Shown piece after piece: positions 15,838 to 24,263 of a stretch of DNA of 24,263 bases. The stretch is from positions 1 to 24,263 of the forward strand of contig JAQGAU010000755.1 in assembly GCA_034698045.1 (NCBI GenBank), given 5' to 3'. Under the pieces are notes generated by a model that worked only from the letters and a program-made list of their open reading frames with translations, did not search any database and was not told the DNA's origin. This DNA is from Paramacrobiotus richtersi (taxonomy: Eukaryota > Tardigrada > Eutardigrada > Parachela > Macrobiotidae). How positions within the stretch are numbered: the stretch's first letter is position 1; every line of letters starts with the position of its first letter. The position numbers were made by a program, and so were the translations under genes.

Positions 15838-18800
15838 CTACAAAAATCAACAAAATTAGTATTATTAGTATTTTCATTATGGAAAGTCAAGCTGTCGAGA
15901 ACCAGACTTTGCGGGATCATACGTTTTTATATTAAAATTACATTAAATTTTACATTAAAAATATCTCGTTTCAGTTCGCAGTATAATCTGAAAAAGAAAT
16001 GAAACAATCACGTTTTCAGCACATATTCTGTCTGTTCGCGTTTTGTTATGAACATACATTACTGCAGCTTCTGTTGAAAAAGGCACCCGACCTGAACAAG
16101 CCACTACTCTACGATGCCTCACATTGACATTGTTCGCGTGATACATTTCTTCAGTACGCGGAGCTTAATGCTGACCTTTTGTGGCTATGCATTGTATGCA
16201 ACTGCAGTTTCAAACTGACGTTTCCTTGCTAAGTTATCCTTCGTTTTTTTTCCAATTAGATTTAATTAACACAGACTTTGTTTAAATATTTCAATCTTGC
16301 CAGCTAGTCATAAAACTATCGTTTTCTATTTTTCTCGCCCTCACTTCAACTACAGAAATGAATAACAACCTCAATTAACAGGTTTTATCTAAAAGAAGTA
16401 AATTCTCAGTACTGCCAATAAATACGCGGAATAACGTTTAATTAAACCATAACCATAGCTCGTGCTGAAGTCCAAGTTTTCATTTTGTCGAATAACCACG
16501 CCATACTAGGTCTCTTGCGATTCTCTTACCCGGTGAGTCTGGACTTGAATTCAAGTATCCCTCATTAATATGATTCCCCGCCACCGGGCCGACATTTGAG
16601 TATTTATATCCTCCCATGTTCATCCCGGGATGGTGCATCATCGGATACTTCATATGGGGCTGTTGGTGCCCGTAAAAGCCGTGCTTCAGATCGGGCGCCT
16701 TCCAGCTCATCTCGGGCATGTACTGACCGCCCGGGGTGGCGTACAGCGCCCCCTCGTCGTAGTGGGACTGAGCGTGGACGGGAATGCCGAGGGACAGATC
16801 CAGGGGGGCGCGTTTCATCTTCTTGGCCGTGTCGGGGTGGTGCATCATGCTGGCGCCGAAGGCCTTGCGCCCGACCGGTTTCTGGTTGGTGTACCGCACC
16901 ACTGTGGCCAGGTTAATGGTGTTGGCAAAGCCAAAGAGATTCTTCTGGAAATTCTGTAAAATACAATGACTGTTAGCATTGTCTAGCAGTCAACGGCAAT
17001 AAACATTACAAAATGCACTCTTTCCTATTCAAAACAATGGTAGTTAAAACGGAACATCCAGGCTGTCAACGTCTAGGACTAGATCTTTTGAAATCAATAT
17101 GCTATGCACGACTAACTGCTTATGACAGTACTCGTACTGCCAAACCGGGCACGTTTATAGCCGTGTAACACTTTTCAATAGGTAAACCATAGTCAGAAAC
17201 TATCGAAATTATTTAAAATTTTTTTCTGAAATCAGTTTAGGGAATGTTTTCACTTAGAAACCGCATTAGAGAAACGCTGTAAAGTGACGCGGTATCTTTT
17301 CACTGCGGAAACCATGACCTTTGCCACCTCGGTCAAAGTCCACGCTACAAATTTTTGAGAGAAAATTCTTTCCCTCATATCTATACTCTTTTTTGGAAAA
17401 TCTTCTCACAGTAAAATACATCACAAAAAAACGAAAAAAAAATCGAAAGACACGGCAGCATATCAAACACCCTCCCGACCCGGCAAAAACCATCATCGTT
17501 TCTTGCGATAATACACTTTGGGGCTGACCTGGGGTGGACTGAGTGCAATCTCCTTATGCGAATCCAGCAGTTCAACAATCCGGAAATGGTGTCGCTGCTG
17601 GGCGATCTCCCGCGGGGTGTTGTCCATATCGTCCGTCAGTTCCGGACTGGCCTTGTGGTCCAGTAACAACTGCGCTGTCTCGTAGCTGCCTTCCTTGGAG
17701 GCTAGGAACAGCGGGGTCTGGGCGTTCTCGTCCTGCACGTCCACTTTGGCGTTCTTGTATAACAACTGTTTGGCGCCTTGGTGGTTGTTGACGGATGCGG
17801 CCCAGTGGAGAGCCGTACGTTTCTGCTCATCGGCGGAATTGATGTCGATGTGCTCGATCTTGAGCAGCTCATCCAGCATGTCTAAAAAACAGTATTTCTG
17901 TTGGTAAAAAGCCATTTTAAGTGCTTAGTAAGCGAACTGTACAAGCAGAGCTAGACTTGTAGTTACAACACGGCATTTTATTAGAGCCACTGCACTACGA
18001 CTTTCTGTCGCTGAAAAGCGTCGTAAAATGTCCAATTTTGATAGTTACCGCCAAACTTTGTTACTGTATTCAGTAAGCCTTGCTTCGTCTGTTGTAATTA
18101 CCATTGCTCTCCAGACGAACAGCAATAATCAGTGCCGTTGTCCCATCATCCGACCTGGCCGCCCAATCAATCTTCCTGTGTTGTCGCAAAACAGCGAAGA
18201 CACTCATGGAATCGGCAGCTACCGCGGTCAGAAGTGGCGTTCGTCCAGCATTATCCTTGACATTCACATCGGCATTGTTATCCAACAGAAGTCGGGCCAC
18301 ATCCGCACGGGCGTATCGTGCTGCCATGTGGAGAGCCGTTTCACCGTCGCGTTCACTCTGGGCATCAATATCCGCGCCTTGGAATAAGAGGTCACGGATG
18401 ATGTTTAACGTGGCCATGTCTTCTCCTGAAAAAAGAACTCGATTACACAGGCTGTCCGATGCCAGATAAAAACATTAACACTTTCTTTATTATGGCAAAG
18501 TGATTGTTATCCTTCAGTATTTCATAAGCCATCTTCAATAATATATTGGCGAAACCGCCTAACTGGACATAAGCCATTTTACTACGATAATCATCTGACA
18601 CGAACGCATCAACATGCACAGATTAGTCAGAACAAACACAATTTCACGGTGACGAGTTAGGTGAAAACGCGAATAACGTAGCGATTCCCAGAAAATATTT
18701 ATGATACTTGTGGTATCATAAAAATTACGAAAAGTTCAGTGTCGTTCGCAAGGATAGATAAACCCCTATCTAACATACGACCATGAAAACCGAAGTATAA

Positions 18801-21800
18801 ATAATCTGAGTAAAACAGAGACAATGATGCTGGTCCCGACAATTGCCGTATGCATTAACTTACCAACATGCTCATCCTCGTTATCCAGCCCATTTCCCCG
18901 CATAGCCGCCAACATCAAGGGCGTCAATCCACCCGGACCTTTGGCATTCGCGTCCACCCCACCGTCTTCCCCGTACTGCATAGGCGGGGTCAGCGCATAC
19001 ACATCACTTCGTCCCTTCAACTCCGCCGCCTCAAAGTGCGTCTGCGTCCACTGCCGATTCATGCCGTCCTCCGCTTTCCGCCGTTTAACCACCGGCTCAT
19101 CATCACAGTACGAATTGACCGTTGATGCATCCCATCCCTGCTGTGGACTCTTCTTCAGATCACTCTGGTTCTTCGGCAGGGTCATGTGCTCATTCAGCAC
19201 CGCGGTAGAATTAGATTTGACGAAGTCCTCCGGGAACCAGGTGGTGGCACGGACTCGTTTGCGCTGTTTGTATGTGGTGACCACCATGTAGCCGACGATG
19301 ACGCCGACCAGTACGAAGAGGATCCCCAGCCAGCCGAGATTCTTGTCGAATTCCGAAGCGCCGGCGACTTGTTTGTCAGGTTGGGACTGGACTGAGTAGA
19401 CTGGAAGGCCGAGATTGAGGTCACCGCGTTGTTCAGACGCGGCTAAAATGGCGGCGGCAGCGTCAGCATTGGGGATGCAGTCGGAGATGCATTTACGGTT
19501 GTCCAGTTGGATGTAGACTGCCGTTCTATAAAAACATTTTCCAACTTGATTCAGATGTAAAAACTGTATTTGCAAACAAAAGTTTGTTCTAAAACAGGTA
19601 ATTCTGAAACATTGGCATATCATTTCTCTTTGGTTTCTACAGCAATTGATCCATATTCCATCAATTTAACATGGCCATTACAGTGCCATTACTGTACACT
19701 GTTACTGTACTGTTACTGTACACTACGGCTGCCGGCAGTTTCGCAACACAATCTTATTCGGACAACATCACCCCTAACGCGATGCGGATCATTTGAGCAT
19801 ACAAACAGCAACAGTCAAAAAAGAATTATTTTATCGTTAGTCATACAGGTAAAGTTATCGGAATACAAAATCAAGTAACGTCGTCAAAGTCGCAACTTTA
19901 ATTTTTTCTATAACTACCAAATACAGTTTTCAAAGCTCACCCGACACCTCCAGCGTCGCTCTGGTCAGGGTTAATGGCGATGCCCCCATTGAGACTCCAT
20001 GGCATAATCTGGTCATTTCCCTTGTCGTCCTTCTTGATACTGGCGATACTGCGCAACGTCCGACCCAGTTTGCGCAAGAATGCTTGCGAATTGTTCCGGA
20101 ATGAATCCATGGAGGTTTTGACGATGACAATCAAGATGCCTTCTACTGGTTTCGCAGGATCTTTGTCGCAGTCCAGTCCATCGTAATCGCAGGCTTCAGT
20201 GTTGCAGCCCTCATCGCATTGCCCGTTACCGTAGTTTTTCGAGCAATAGGCGTCGTACACCGGACTGCAACATGAAAGTTTGGCTTAACATATGTAGCGC
20301 ATGTATAACGGAATATTCCCAGAAATTTCTTTTTCCACTTACTCGCAAACGCCGAGCGGTGCACCACATTCGAAACCGTCAAACATACACTCTGGAATAT
20401 TGCATTCCTGATCACACCGTCCATTGCGGAAATAATTCCAACATGGTGCACGCGTCTTCAAAGTGCAATTTAACCAAGGATTCATTCGCAGTGAACACTC
20501 CTGCCCGTCGTATTCACAGTCAATGTTGTTGCATTCCTCCTGCATAACAAGAGGAGTAAGAAACATTCACCAAAAAAATAAAACACGAAAGAACTATCAA
20601 ACTCAACTGTATGCCTAATCGTAACAAGATAGCCTACGAAACAGCGCAACTTACATCGCACCGCCCATTCTTTGCTTTAGCCGCACAGTCCGCTCTCGGA
20701 CAGACGAACTTGGGGACAACTGGTTGGAAAAGGTCACTGCAACTCCGTCCAGCGTAGCCTTCCGCACATTGACAGCGAAACTCTTCCGGTCGATTCGGAT
20801 CAATCAGGCACTGTCCGTTGTTGCGGCAAGGGTTCGGTCGACAGGCGGACCTCTGTTCTGACTCACAGTGTTCACCTACATAAACCAGATTGTTGGCTAA
20901 AAACTGAACCAACCATCTGCGCAATTCACATCTAACTCATAACAATTTACTCAGTTAAATAGTATTTCGAGAAATGCATTCCCTTTAGCCGAGTGAAACA
21001 CTGGTTTCATTGAACACAAGCAATGTTTTACAGAACAAGATTGTTAAAAACTGTATATTTTCTGTAAACCACAACTTTTTATTGTTCATTGCTTTGGCTA
21101 GGACTGACGATATGAAAGTATAATTAAGTATTAACCAATAAACTGAAATCGCTAACGGAAACCTTTCGTACCTAGGAACTGTTTTACGCCGCTGTTTTAA
21201 TACGAATAAAAATTCATTGCCGTCACGCTTGTTCGTCTTACACTCGGAAATCATCATTTCAAAACACCCCACAATTACCACAAATTATCCAGCCCACAGT
21301 TGGTCAAGCAGCGTATAAATTTATAACTTCTCAAGCCTGTTCCTCACTCACCGGTGAAGCCCACTGGACAGTGGCAAACATAGGTTCCCACGCGCTCTTC
21401 ACACTGACCGCCGTTGCGGCACGGCTGCTCGGTGCACTGGACACTGCGCTCCTGGCATCTGGGACCCGTGTAACCGGCTTGACAGCGACAGGTAAAGTTG
21501 TTCACACCGTCAATGCAGGTGCCGTGAATGCAGGGCAGTGTGGCACAGTCGTTGATGTTCTCGTCGCAGTATTCGCCTTGAAACCCTGAAGAAAAATGGA
21601 GTTAACTTTTTTCAGACTGGAAATTTGGTGGATGTAAAACTAATTGCTAAAACTGGAAACTAGACTATATTTGCACGCTGCTTATCGAGTAACGCTAATC
21701 ACGCGATAGTATTTAGGTAACAAATCGTAGTACAGTGGCTAATATACTTCTAACTGACGCTCCTATGACTGCTATGAGAAAACACAATTATCCAGCTATA

Positions 21801-23754
21801 CAATTATGAAAACGGGTTGTTGTACTTTACCATCAAATCCGAATTTTTTGATCAAGTCACAAACAAATACGTGAGCCATGAATGAACTGTGATACTACAG
21901 GAATGAAAAAGCGTGCAAAAATGAAAAAAGAGCCATATTAGTTTTTATGGGAACAAATTCGGCTCAGTGATCGCACGTAAATATTGAAAAATGAAATAAT
22001 AACTGATTTTCGCATGGGAATTTGAAGAAAAACTCGGCGCCATGAATGACTTACCAGGTGGGCATCGACAGCGTCGTAAACCGGACGGTAAGCATGTGCC
22101 GCCGTTGCGACACGGGGACTGGTCGCAGTTGGTCTTCATGACCTGGCAGTTTATACCGTCGAAGCCAAACGGACAAGTACACTACAAAAACATGAATCGT
22201 AATAAGTGATGAGATTTTAATATGGAAAGAGGGCATGCACTTACTTTGTAACCGTTAATCAAATCCTGACAGATCCCACCGTTCAAACAAGGATTGCTCC
22301 GGCATTCGTTGAGCTCGATCTCGCAGTTCACGCCTTTAAATCCTATAAAAACACGGTATAAAATTATGATCTAAAAAAAATTCTGGAATTATGAAAGAAT
22401 GAGATTCATTATAATTTTATTTAAATGAAATCTTCCGCGTCAATCTAGTTAATTACAAACTTAATATGCGAAATCCCCCGCTGCAGGAAAAAAACTTTGT
22501 AAATAAAACAAGCTAAAATTTCTGTTGACGGAACACTTTGATTGTTTCTTCTGCGGTTTGGGCGTACCTGGCATGCAAGCGCATTTGTATTCGCCGATTT
22601 TGTCCAAACATGTTCCATCATTCTGACAGGGATTCCCGGCGCATTCATTGATGTTCTCTTCGCACCGCGAACCCATGTAGCCCTTGGCACAGTCACAGAC
22701 GAAGGCGCCCGGCGTGTTGCGGCACTTTCCTTTGTGCTCGCAAATGTTGTCCGCTGCAAAAAGAAATTATTTACCGCGAATTCACAGAATCGAATGCGGA
22801 AAAAGACCAAAAAAACCGCAAAACAAATAGGACTAAATTCTGGAACGAAAAAATTTTTGACCATTACGGTCGACAAAATGTTTGAATGCTGTGAGGTATT
22901 CAAGAAAAGTTAACAAAATATCTACAGTCGACGATGGCCGGTCAATTCTATCCCTGATTAAAACGTTCTTTGCACAGTTCTAACAGCAATAAAAAACCCA
23001 GAAAATAAATTCAATATGTACATAATCTTCTGCTTAGCACAAACCAATACATAGCATATAACGGCCACCCAGCGATTTAGTCAAGTGTGATCAACCCGAC
23101 TCGTAGAATATGGGCGTTGTTGAGCCCGGAAAAGATCTCCAAGCGCTAGTTTTGTACATGCACAGATGAAAGAACCGTATAATTTATTGATACTTTTATT
23201 ATGGTGCTTTTTTCAGTATTTCTAATAAATCTACGATTAGTGTCGTATTAAAACATTTGACTCCATAATACCCAAAAAATTCACCACCCCACTATCAACA
23301 TTTCATATTTTCCTCATACCCATAGTGCACTCATCGATATCCTGATCGCAGTTCGTCCCATTGAACCCCTTGGGGCACGAGCACTCATACGTCCCATCCA
23401 CGATATTGGTCGTACACTCGGCCACCCCATGACACGGATTGGGCACACAGGCATCATCCAGATGGCACAACAAGCCCGTCTTCCCCAGCGGACACTCGCA
23501 GTAGTACGAACTGACCCGGTCATGACACGTGCCGCCGTTGAGGCACACGGTGGGTGAGCAGTCGTTGATGTTGGCCTCGCAGTTGTCCCCACTGTACCCG
23601 TTGACACAGATGCACGAGTATCCACCGTGGCGGTTCTGGCAGGTTGCGCCGTTCTTGCAGGGCTGCGGGATCTGCTGACACTCATCCACGTCTTGTTCGC
23701 AGTACATGCCGGTGAATTGTGGCGGGCACTGGCAGGTGTAGCCGTTGATGGCGT
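15671..23754 (-). CDS. Notch: Notch receptor, 3' half (13 exons), 5' end outside window
   Basis: A single-pass receptor for Delta/Serrate-type ligands. The family is cleaved in the membrane by gamma-secretase, and the released intracellular domain activates transcription with CSL in the nucleus. Exons along the gene: 23754-23320, 22753-22568, 22342-22245, 22181-22055, 21585-21352, 20875-20655, 20539-20343, 20264-19941, 19525-18864, 18425-18102, 17881-17529, 16953-16530, 15837-15671. All junctions are GT/AG with matching phases, and the total of 3752 bases stays in frame. By residue: EGF repeats 1-420, LNR1-3 about 420-530, NOD to 608, NODP to 670, membrane span 671-690, RAM with W-F-P about 705, ankyrin about 800-1035, tail with W-S-S-S-P near 1198-1202. 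The intracellular part is about 560 residues, short for the family (the fly's is above 900). The start codon and most EGF repeats lie beyond 24263. Confidence 0.95.
15838..16529 (-). other. Notch: Last Notch intron
   Basis: 692 bases, AT-rich. A motif copy lies at 16098-16115. Parts are shared with copies A (11330-11600) and E (960-1275). No gene. Confidence 0.75.
16530..16953 (-). CDS. Notch: Notch exon l: C-terminal tail
   Basis: A low-complexity tail rich in His, Met, Pro, Tyr and Gly (for example [12 protein letters not shown]), ending S-S-P-D-S-P-G. I see no known domain; a K-K-M-K-R cluster could be a nuclear signal. It takes the place of the long, often Gln-rich transactivation region of insects. 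Acceptor TTTTACAG, donor GTAAGA. Confidence 0.92.
16954..17528 (-). other. Notch: Notch intron between ankyrin and tail exons
   Basis: 575 bases. The region at about 17100-17140 retains only a degenerate trace of the recurring motif, next to a conserved AACTGCT-ATxACAGT block that follows it in copy A (12299-12317). No gene. Confidence 0.7.
17529..17881 (-). CDS. Notch: Notch exon k: last ankyrin repeats
   Basis: Encodes [32 protein letters not shown] and [12 protein letters not shown], ending L-S-P-P-Q. The donor GTCAGC is weak. If the intron is retained, translation would add about eleven residues ([11 protein letters not shown]) and stop. Confidence 0.95.
18102..18425 (-). CDS. Notch: Notch exon j: ankyrin repeats
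   Basis: Encodes ankyrin repeats with [29 protein letters not shown] and [12 protein letters not shown]. The domain binds CSL and Mastermind. Acceptor TTTCAG; the donor GTAATT is a weak match. Confidence 0.95.
18426..18863 (-). other. Notch: Notch intron between TM and ANK1 exons
   Basis: 438 bases, with a motif at 18571-18588. Homologous introns persist in copies A, C and D. No gene. Confidence 0.7.
18864..19525 (-). CDS. Notch: Notch exon i: NODP, membrane span, RAM, first ankyrin
   Basis: NODP (Y-I-Q-L-D-N-R-K-C), a juxtamembrane V-Y-S-V-Q-S resembling the S2 cleavage region, a hydrophobic span ([20 protein letters not shown]), a basic stop K-Q-R-K-R, then RAM with W-F-P-E-D-F, the CSL-binding signature. 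A K-R-R-K nuclear signal and R-Q-W-T-Q-T-H precede the start of the ankyrin domain (T-P-L-M-L-A-A). The longest exon here. Confidence 0.95.
19526..19940 (-). other. Notch: Notch NOD-TM intron
   Basis: 415 bases. The recurring motif appears split at about 19685-19728 by an expansion of TACTG-like units. No gene. Confidence 0.65.
19941..20264 (-). CDS. Notch: Notch exon h: LNR3 and NOD
   Basis: LNR3 ([11 protein letters not shown] to D-Y-D-G-L-D-C) followed by NOD (G-I-L-I-V-I-V-K-T then [10 protein letters not shown]). Possible N-glycan at N-N-S. I see no convincing R-x-K/R-R furin site. Acceptor TTGCAG, donor GTGAGC. Confidence 0.93.
20343..20539 (-). CDS. Notch: Notch exon g: LNR1 end and LNR2
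   Basis: Completes LNR1 ([15 protein letters not shown]) and encodes LNR2 ([23 protein letters not shown]). The cysteine and acidic pattern is the calcium-binding LNR fold that shields the activation cleavage site. Acceptor TATGCAG, donor GTAAGT. Confidence 0.94.
20655..20875 (-). CDS. Notch: Notch exon f: last EGF and start of LNR1
   Basis: Encodes the final EGF repeat ([15 protein letters not shown] to C-S-D-L-F) and the first half of LNR1 ([13 protein letters not shown]). Acceptor ATGTAG, donor GTAAGT. This exon is duplicated at least four times in the pseudogene array. Confidence 0.94.
20876..21351 (-). other. Notch: Notch intron between EGF10 and EGF11 exons
   Basis: 476 bases, AT-rich. 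No motif, repeat or gene recognised. The part near 21285-21340 (AGCAGCGTATAAAT) is repeated in copy B at 9210-9240. Confidence 0.6.
21352..21585 (-). CDS. Notch: Notch exon e: EGF9 and EGF10
   Basis: Two EGF repeats, starting I-N-D-C-A-T-L-P-C and V-Q-C-T-E-Q-P-C. Acceptor TTCAG, donor GTGAGT. Copies B and C carry degraded versions of this exon. Confidence 0.93.
21586..22054 (-). other. Notch: Notch EGF8-EGF9 intron
   Basis: 469 bases. A motif copy at 21724-21740 is in the gene-sense orientation, opposite to the other motif-bearing introns of the intact gene. Homologous introns exist in copies B and C. Confidence 0.7.
22055..22181 (-). CDS. Notch: Notch exon d: EGF8
   Basis: Encodes [12 protein letters not shown] and then [15 protein letters not shown]. 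Acceptor TTTTTGTAG, donor GTAAGT. The intron to exon c is only 63 bases. Confidence 0.91.
22245..22342 (-). CDS. Notch: Notch exon c: EGF7
   Basis: Encodes G-F-K-G-V-N-C and then [15 protein letters not shown], ending N-G-Y-K. C-R-S-N-P-C fits the O-glucose site C-x-S-x-P-C. Too short and lacking Met for simple ORF finding, but splice sites (TTTATAG and GTAAGT) and frame are clear. Confidence 0.9.
22568..22753 (-). CDS. Notch: Notch exon b: EGF repeats
   Basis: Completes the EGF begun in the previous exon ([11 protein letters not shown]) and encodes most of the next ([15 protein letters not shown]). Acceptor TTTTTGCAG, donor GTACGC. Phase 1 to 1. Confidence 0.92.
22754..23319 (-). other. Notch: Notch intron between exons a and b
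   Basis: 566 bases. I see no motif copy or gene in it, and no duplicate elsewhere in the window. Confidence 0.6.
23320..23754 (-). CDS. Notch: Notch exon a: EGF repeats
   Basis: Encodes the end of one EGF repeat and three complete ones, then the start of a fifth (I-D-E-C-T-M). Calcium-binding starts D-V-D-E-C and N-I-N-D-C are visible. C-L-N-G-G-T-C and C-K-N-G-A-T-C fit the O-fucose site pattern. The acceptor is TTTGCAG and the donor GTATGAGG. Phase 1 at both ends. Confidence 0.93.
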
Positions 23755-24263
23755 CTGCAAAAGAGAGAGAGACAATGGAGATTTGTTACTTATGGAAACT
23801 TGAAGAGAGAAATGTGTAGCTATGCGAAGAAACAACAGGTGTCAAGGTATGGCGAGAATTAGCTCGAATTACTGCTTGGAACTCTTGAATAGCAAACCGC
23901 CAAAGACTGCCATTAACGACTGATGATTGACCAGTGGTCTACCAGGATTAAATCGGCGACAAAAAGTGATAGGCACTGAAATTCATCGTATTGTGGAAGC
24001 CAAGTTAAATAATTTACAATTTACGCTAAGATATTCGAAACGGAATATATATTTTAAAAAATATTACAGAATCCGATAGACTGTACCACAGTATACAAAC
24101 ACATCACTAAAGGACATTATTATGGTCGTTACTAAAATAAAAAATTAAAATTTTTCCGAAAAAACACCAAAATTATACAAAAAATATTATTTATACGCTT
24201 TGACTACACAGCAGTGGCGGCACCATAAAAACGATACGGAAGTACTTCTTATTAGATTTATAT
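23755..24263 (-). other. Notch: Notch intron upstream of exon a (partial)
   Basis: Bounded on the left by a good acceptor (TTTGCAG); a short GA run lies at about 23762-23772. The phase-1 start of exon a requires a further upstream exon outside the window. Nothing else recognised. Confidence 0.7.

Larger units (their letters stand above)
637..21740. repeat. Dispersed intron motif AGCCAYTNYACTACGAT, about 25 copies
   Basis: Plus-strand copies: 4694-4711, 5077-5093, 5678-5695, 5894-5908 (partial), 6487-6503, 11516-11533, 12281-12298, 12849-12865, 13474-13491, 13689-13707, 14835-14851, 16098-16115, 17986-18002, 18571-18588, about 19685-19728 (split). Minus-strand copies: 637-651, 1032-1048, 1692-1708, 2731-2749, 2956-2972, 4031-4045, 7937-7952, 9647-9663, 10426-10441, 21724-21740. 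All are non-coding. Copies in equivalent introns are homologous by duplication, but at least six different introns carry it. Confidence 0.75.

Noticed and set aside
637-21740. The recurring 17-base motif as a CRISPR-like array or tRNA part
   Set aside because: Spacing is irregular, both orientations occur, copies are diverged and there is no cloverleaf; the host is an animal.

Overview
The window is animal nuclear DNA. It carries spliceosomal introns with GT/AG borders and one developmental gene, Notch. Nothing in it looks bacterial, viral or organellar. The host is an invertebrate by protein divergence, since the sequence is far from both the fly and vertebrate Notch I know. An ecdysozoan such as a tardigrade or arthropod is plausible, but I cannot place it from this sequence.

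Region 15.67-23.75 kb, minus strand: the 3' half of an intact Notch gene in 13 exons. The exon lengths sum to 3752 bases and stay in frame from a split first codon to the TGA, giving about 1250 residues. In order they encode roughly ten and a half EGF repeats, three LNR modules, NOD and NODP, one membrane span, the RAM segment with a WFP motif, seven-ankyrin-type repeats, a short His/Met/Tyr-rich tail and a WSSSP degron. The 5' part (signal peptide and most EGF repeats) lies beyond 24263. A conserved 3' flank with a candidate AATAAA follows, at about 15267-15556.

Region 0.2-15.1 kb: a graveyard of at least five broken partial copies of the same gene, introns included. Copy A (minus, 10.7-15.1 kb) has NODP/TM/RAM, ankyrin, C-terminal exon and 3' flank. 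Copy B (minus, 8.4-10.3 kb) has EGF and LNR exons, partly scrambled. Copy C (minus, 4.29-8.1 kb) runs from EGF to the start of the C-terminal exon. Copy D (plus, 1.4-4.28 kb) and copy E (plus, 0.2-1.27 kb) are inverted. C and D meet tail to tail near 4.3-4.45 kb and form a large imperfect palindrome. All copies show stops, frameshifts, deletions or lost splice sites. Because they keep introns, they arose by DNA duplication, not retrotransposition.

Two further structures are not explained by gene content. A roughly 17-base motif close to AGCCAYTNYACTACGAT recurs about 25 times, in at least six non-homologous Notch introns. A seven-unit, exactly 18-base-period minisatellite sits where the last exon of copy A should be. 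The inverted C/D pair could in principle yield hairpin RNA matching Notch, and the copies could act as gene-conversion donors. Both ideas are inference.
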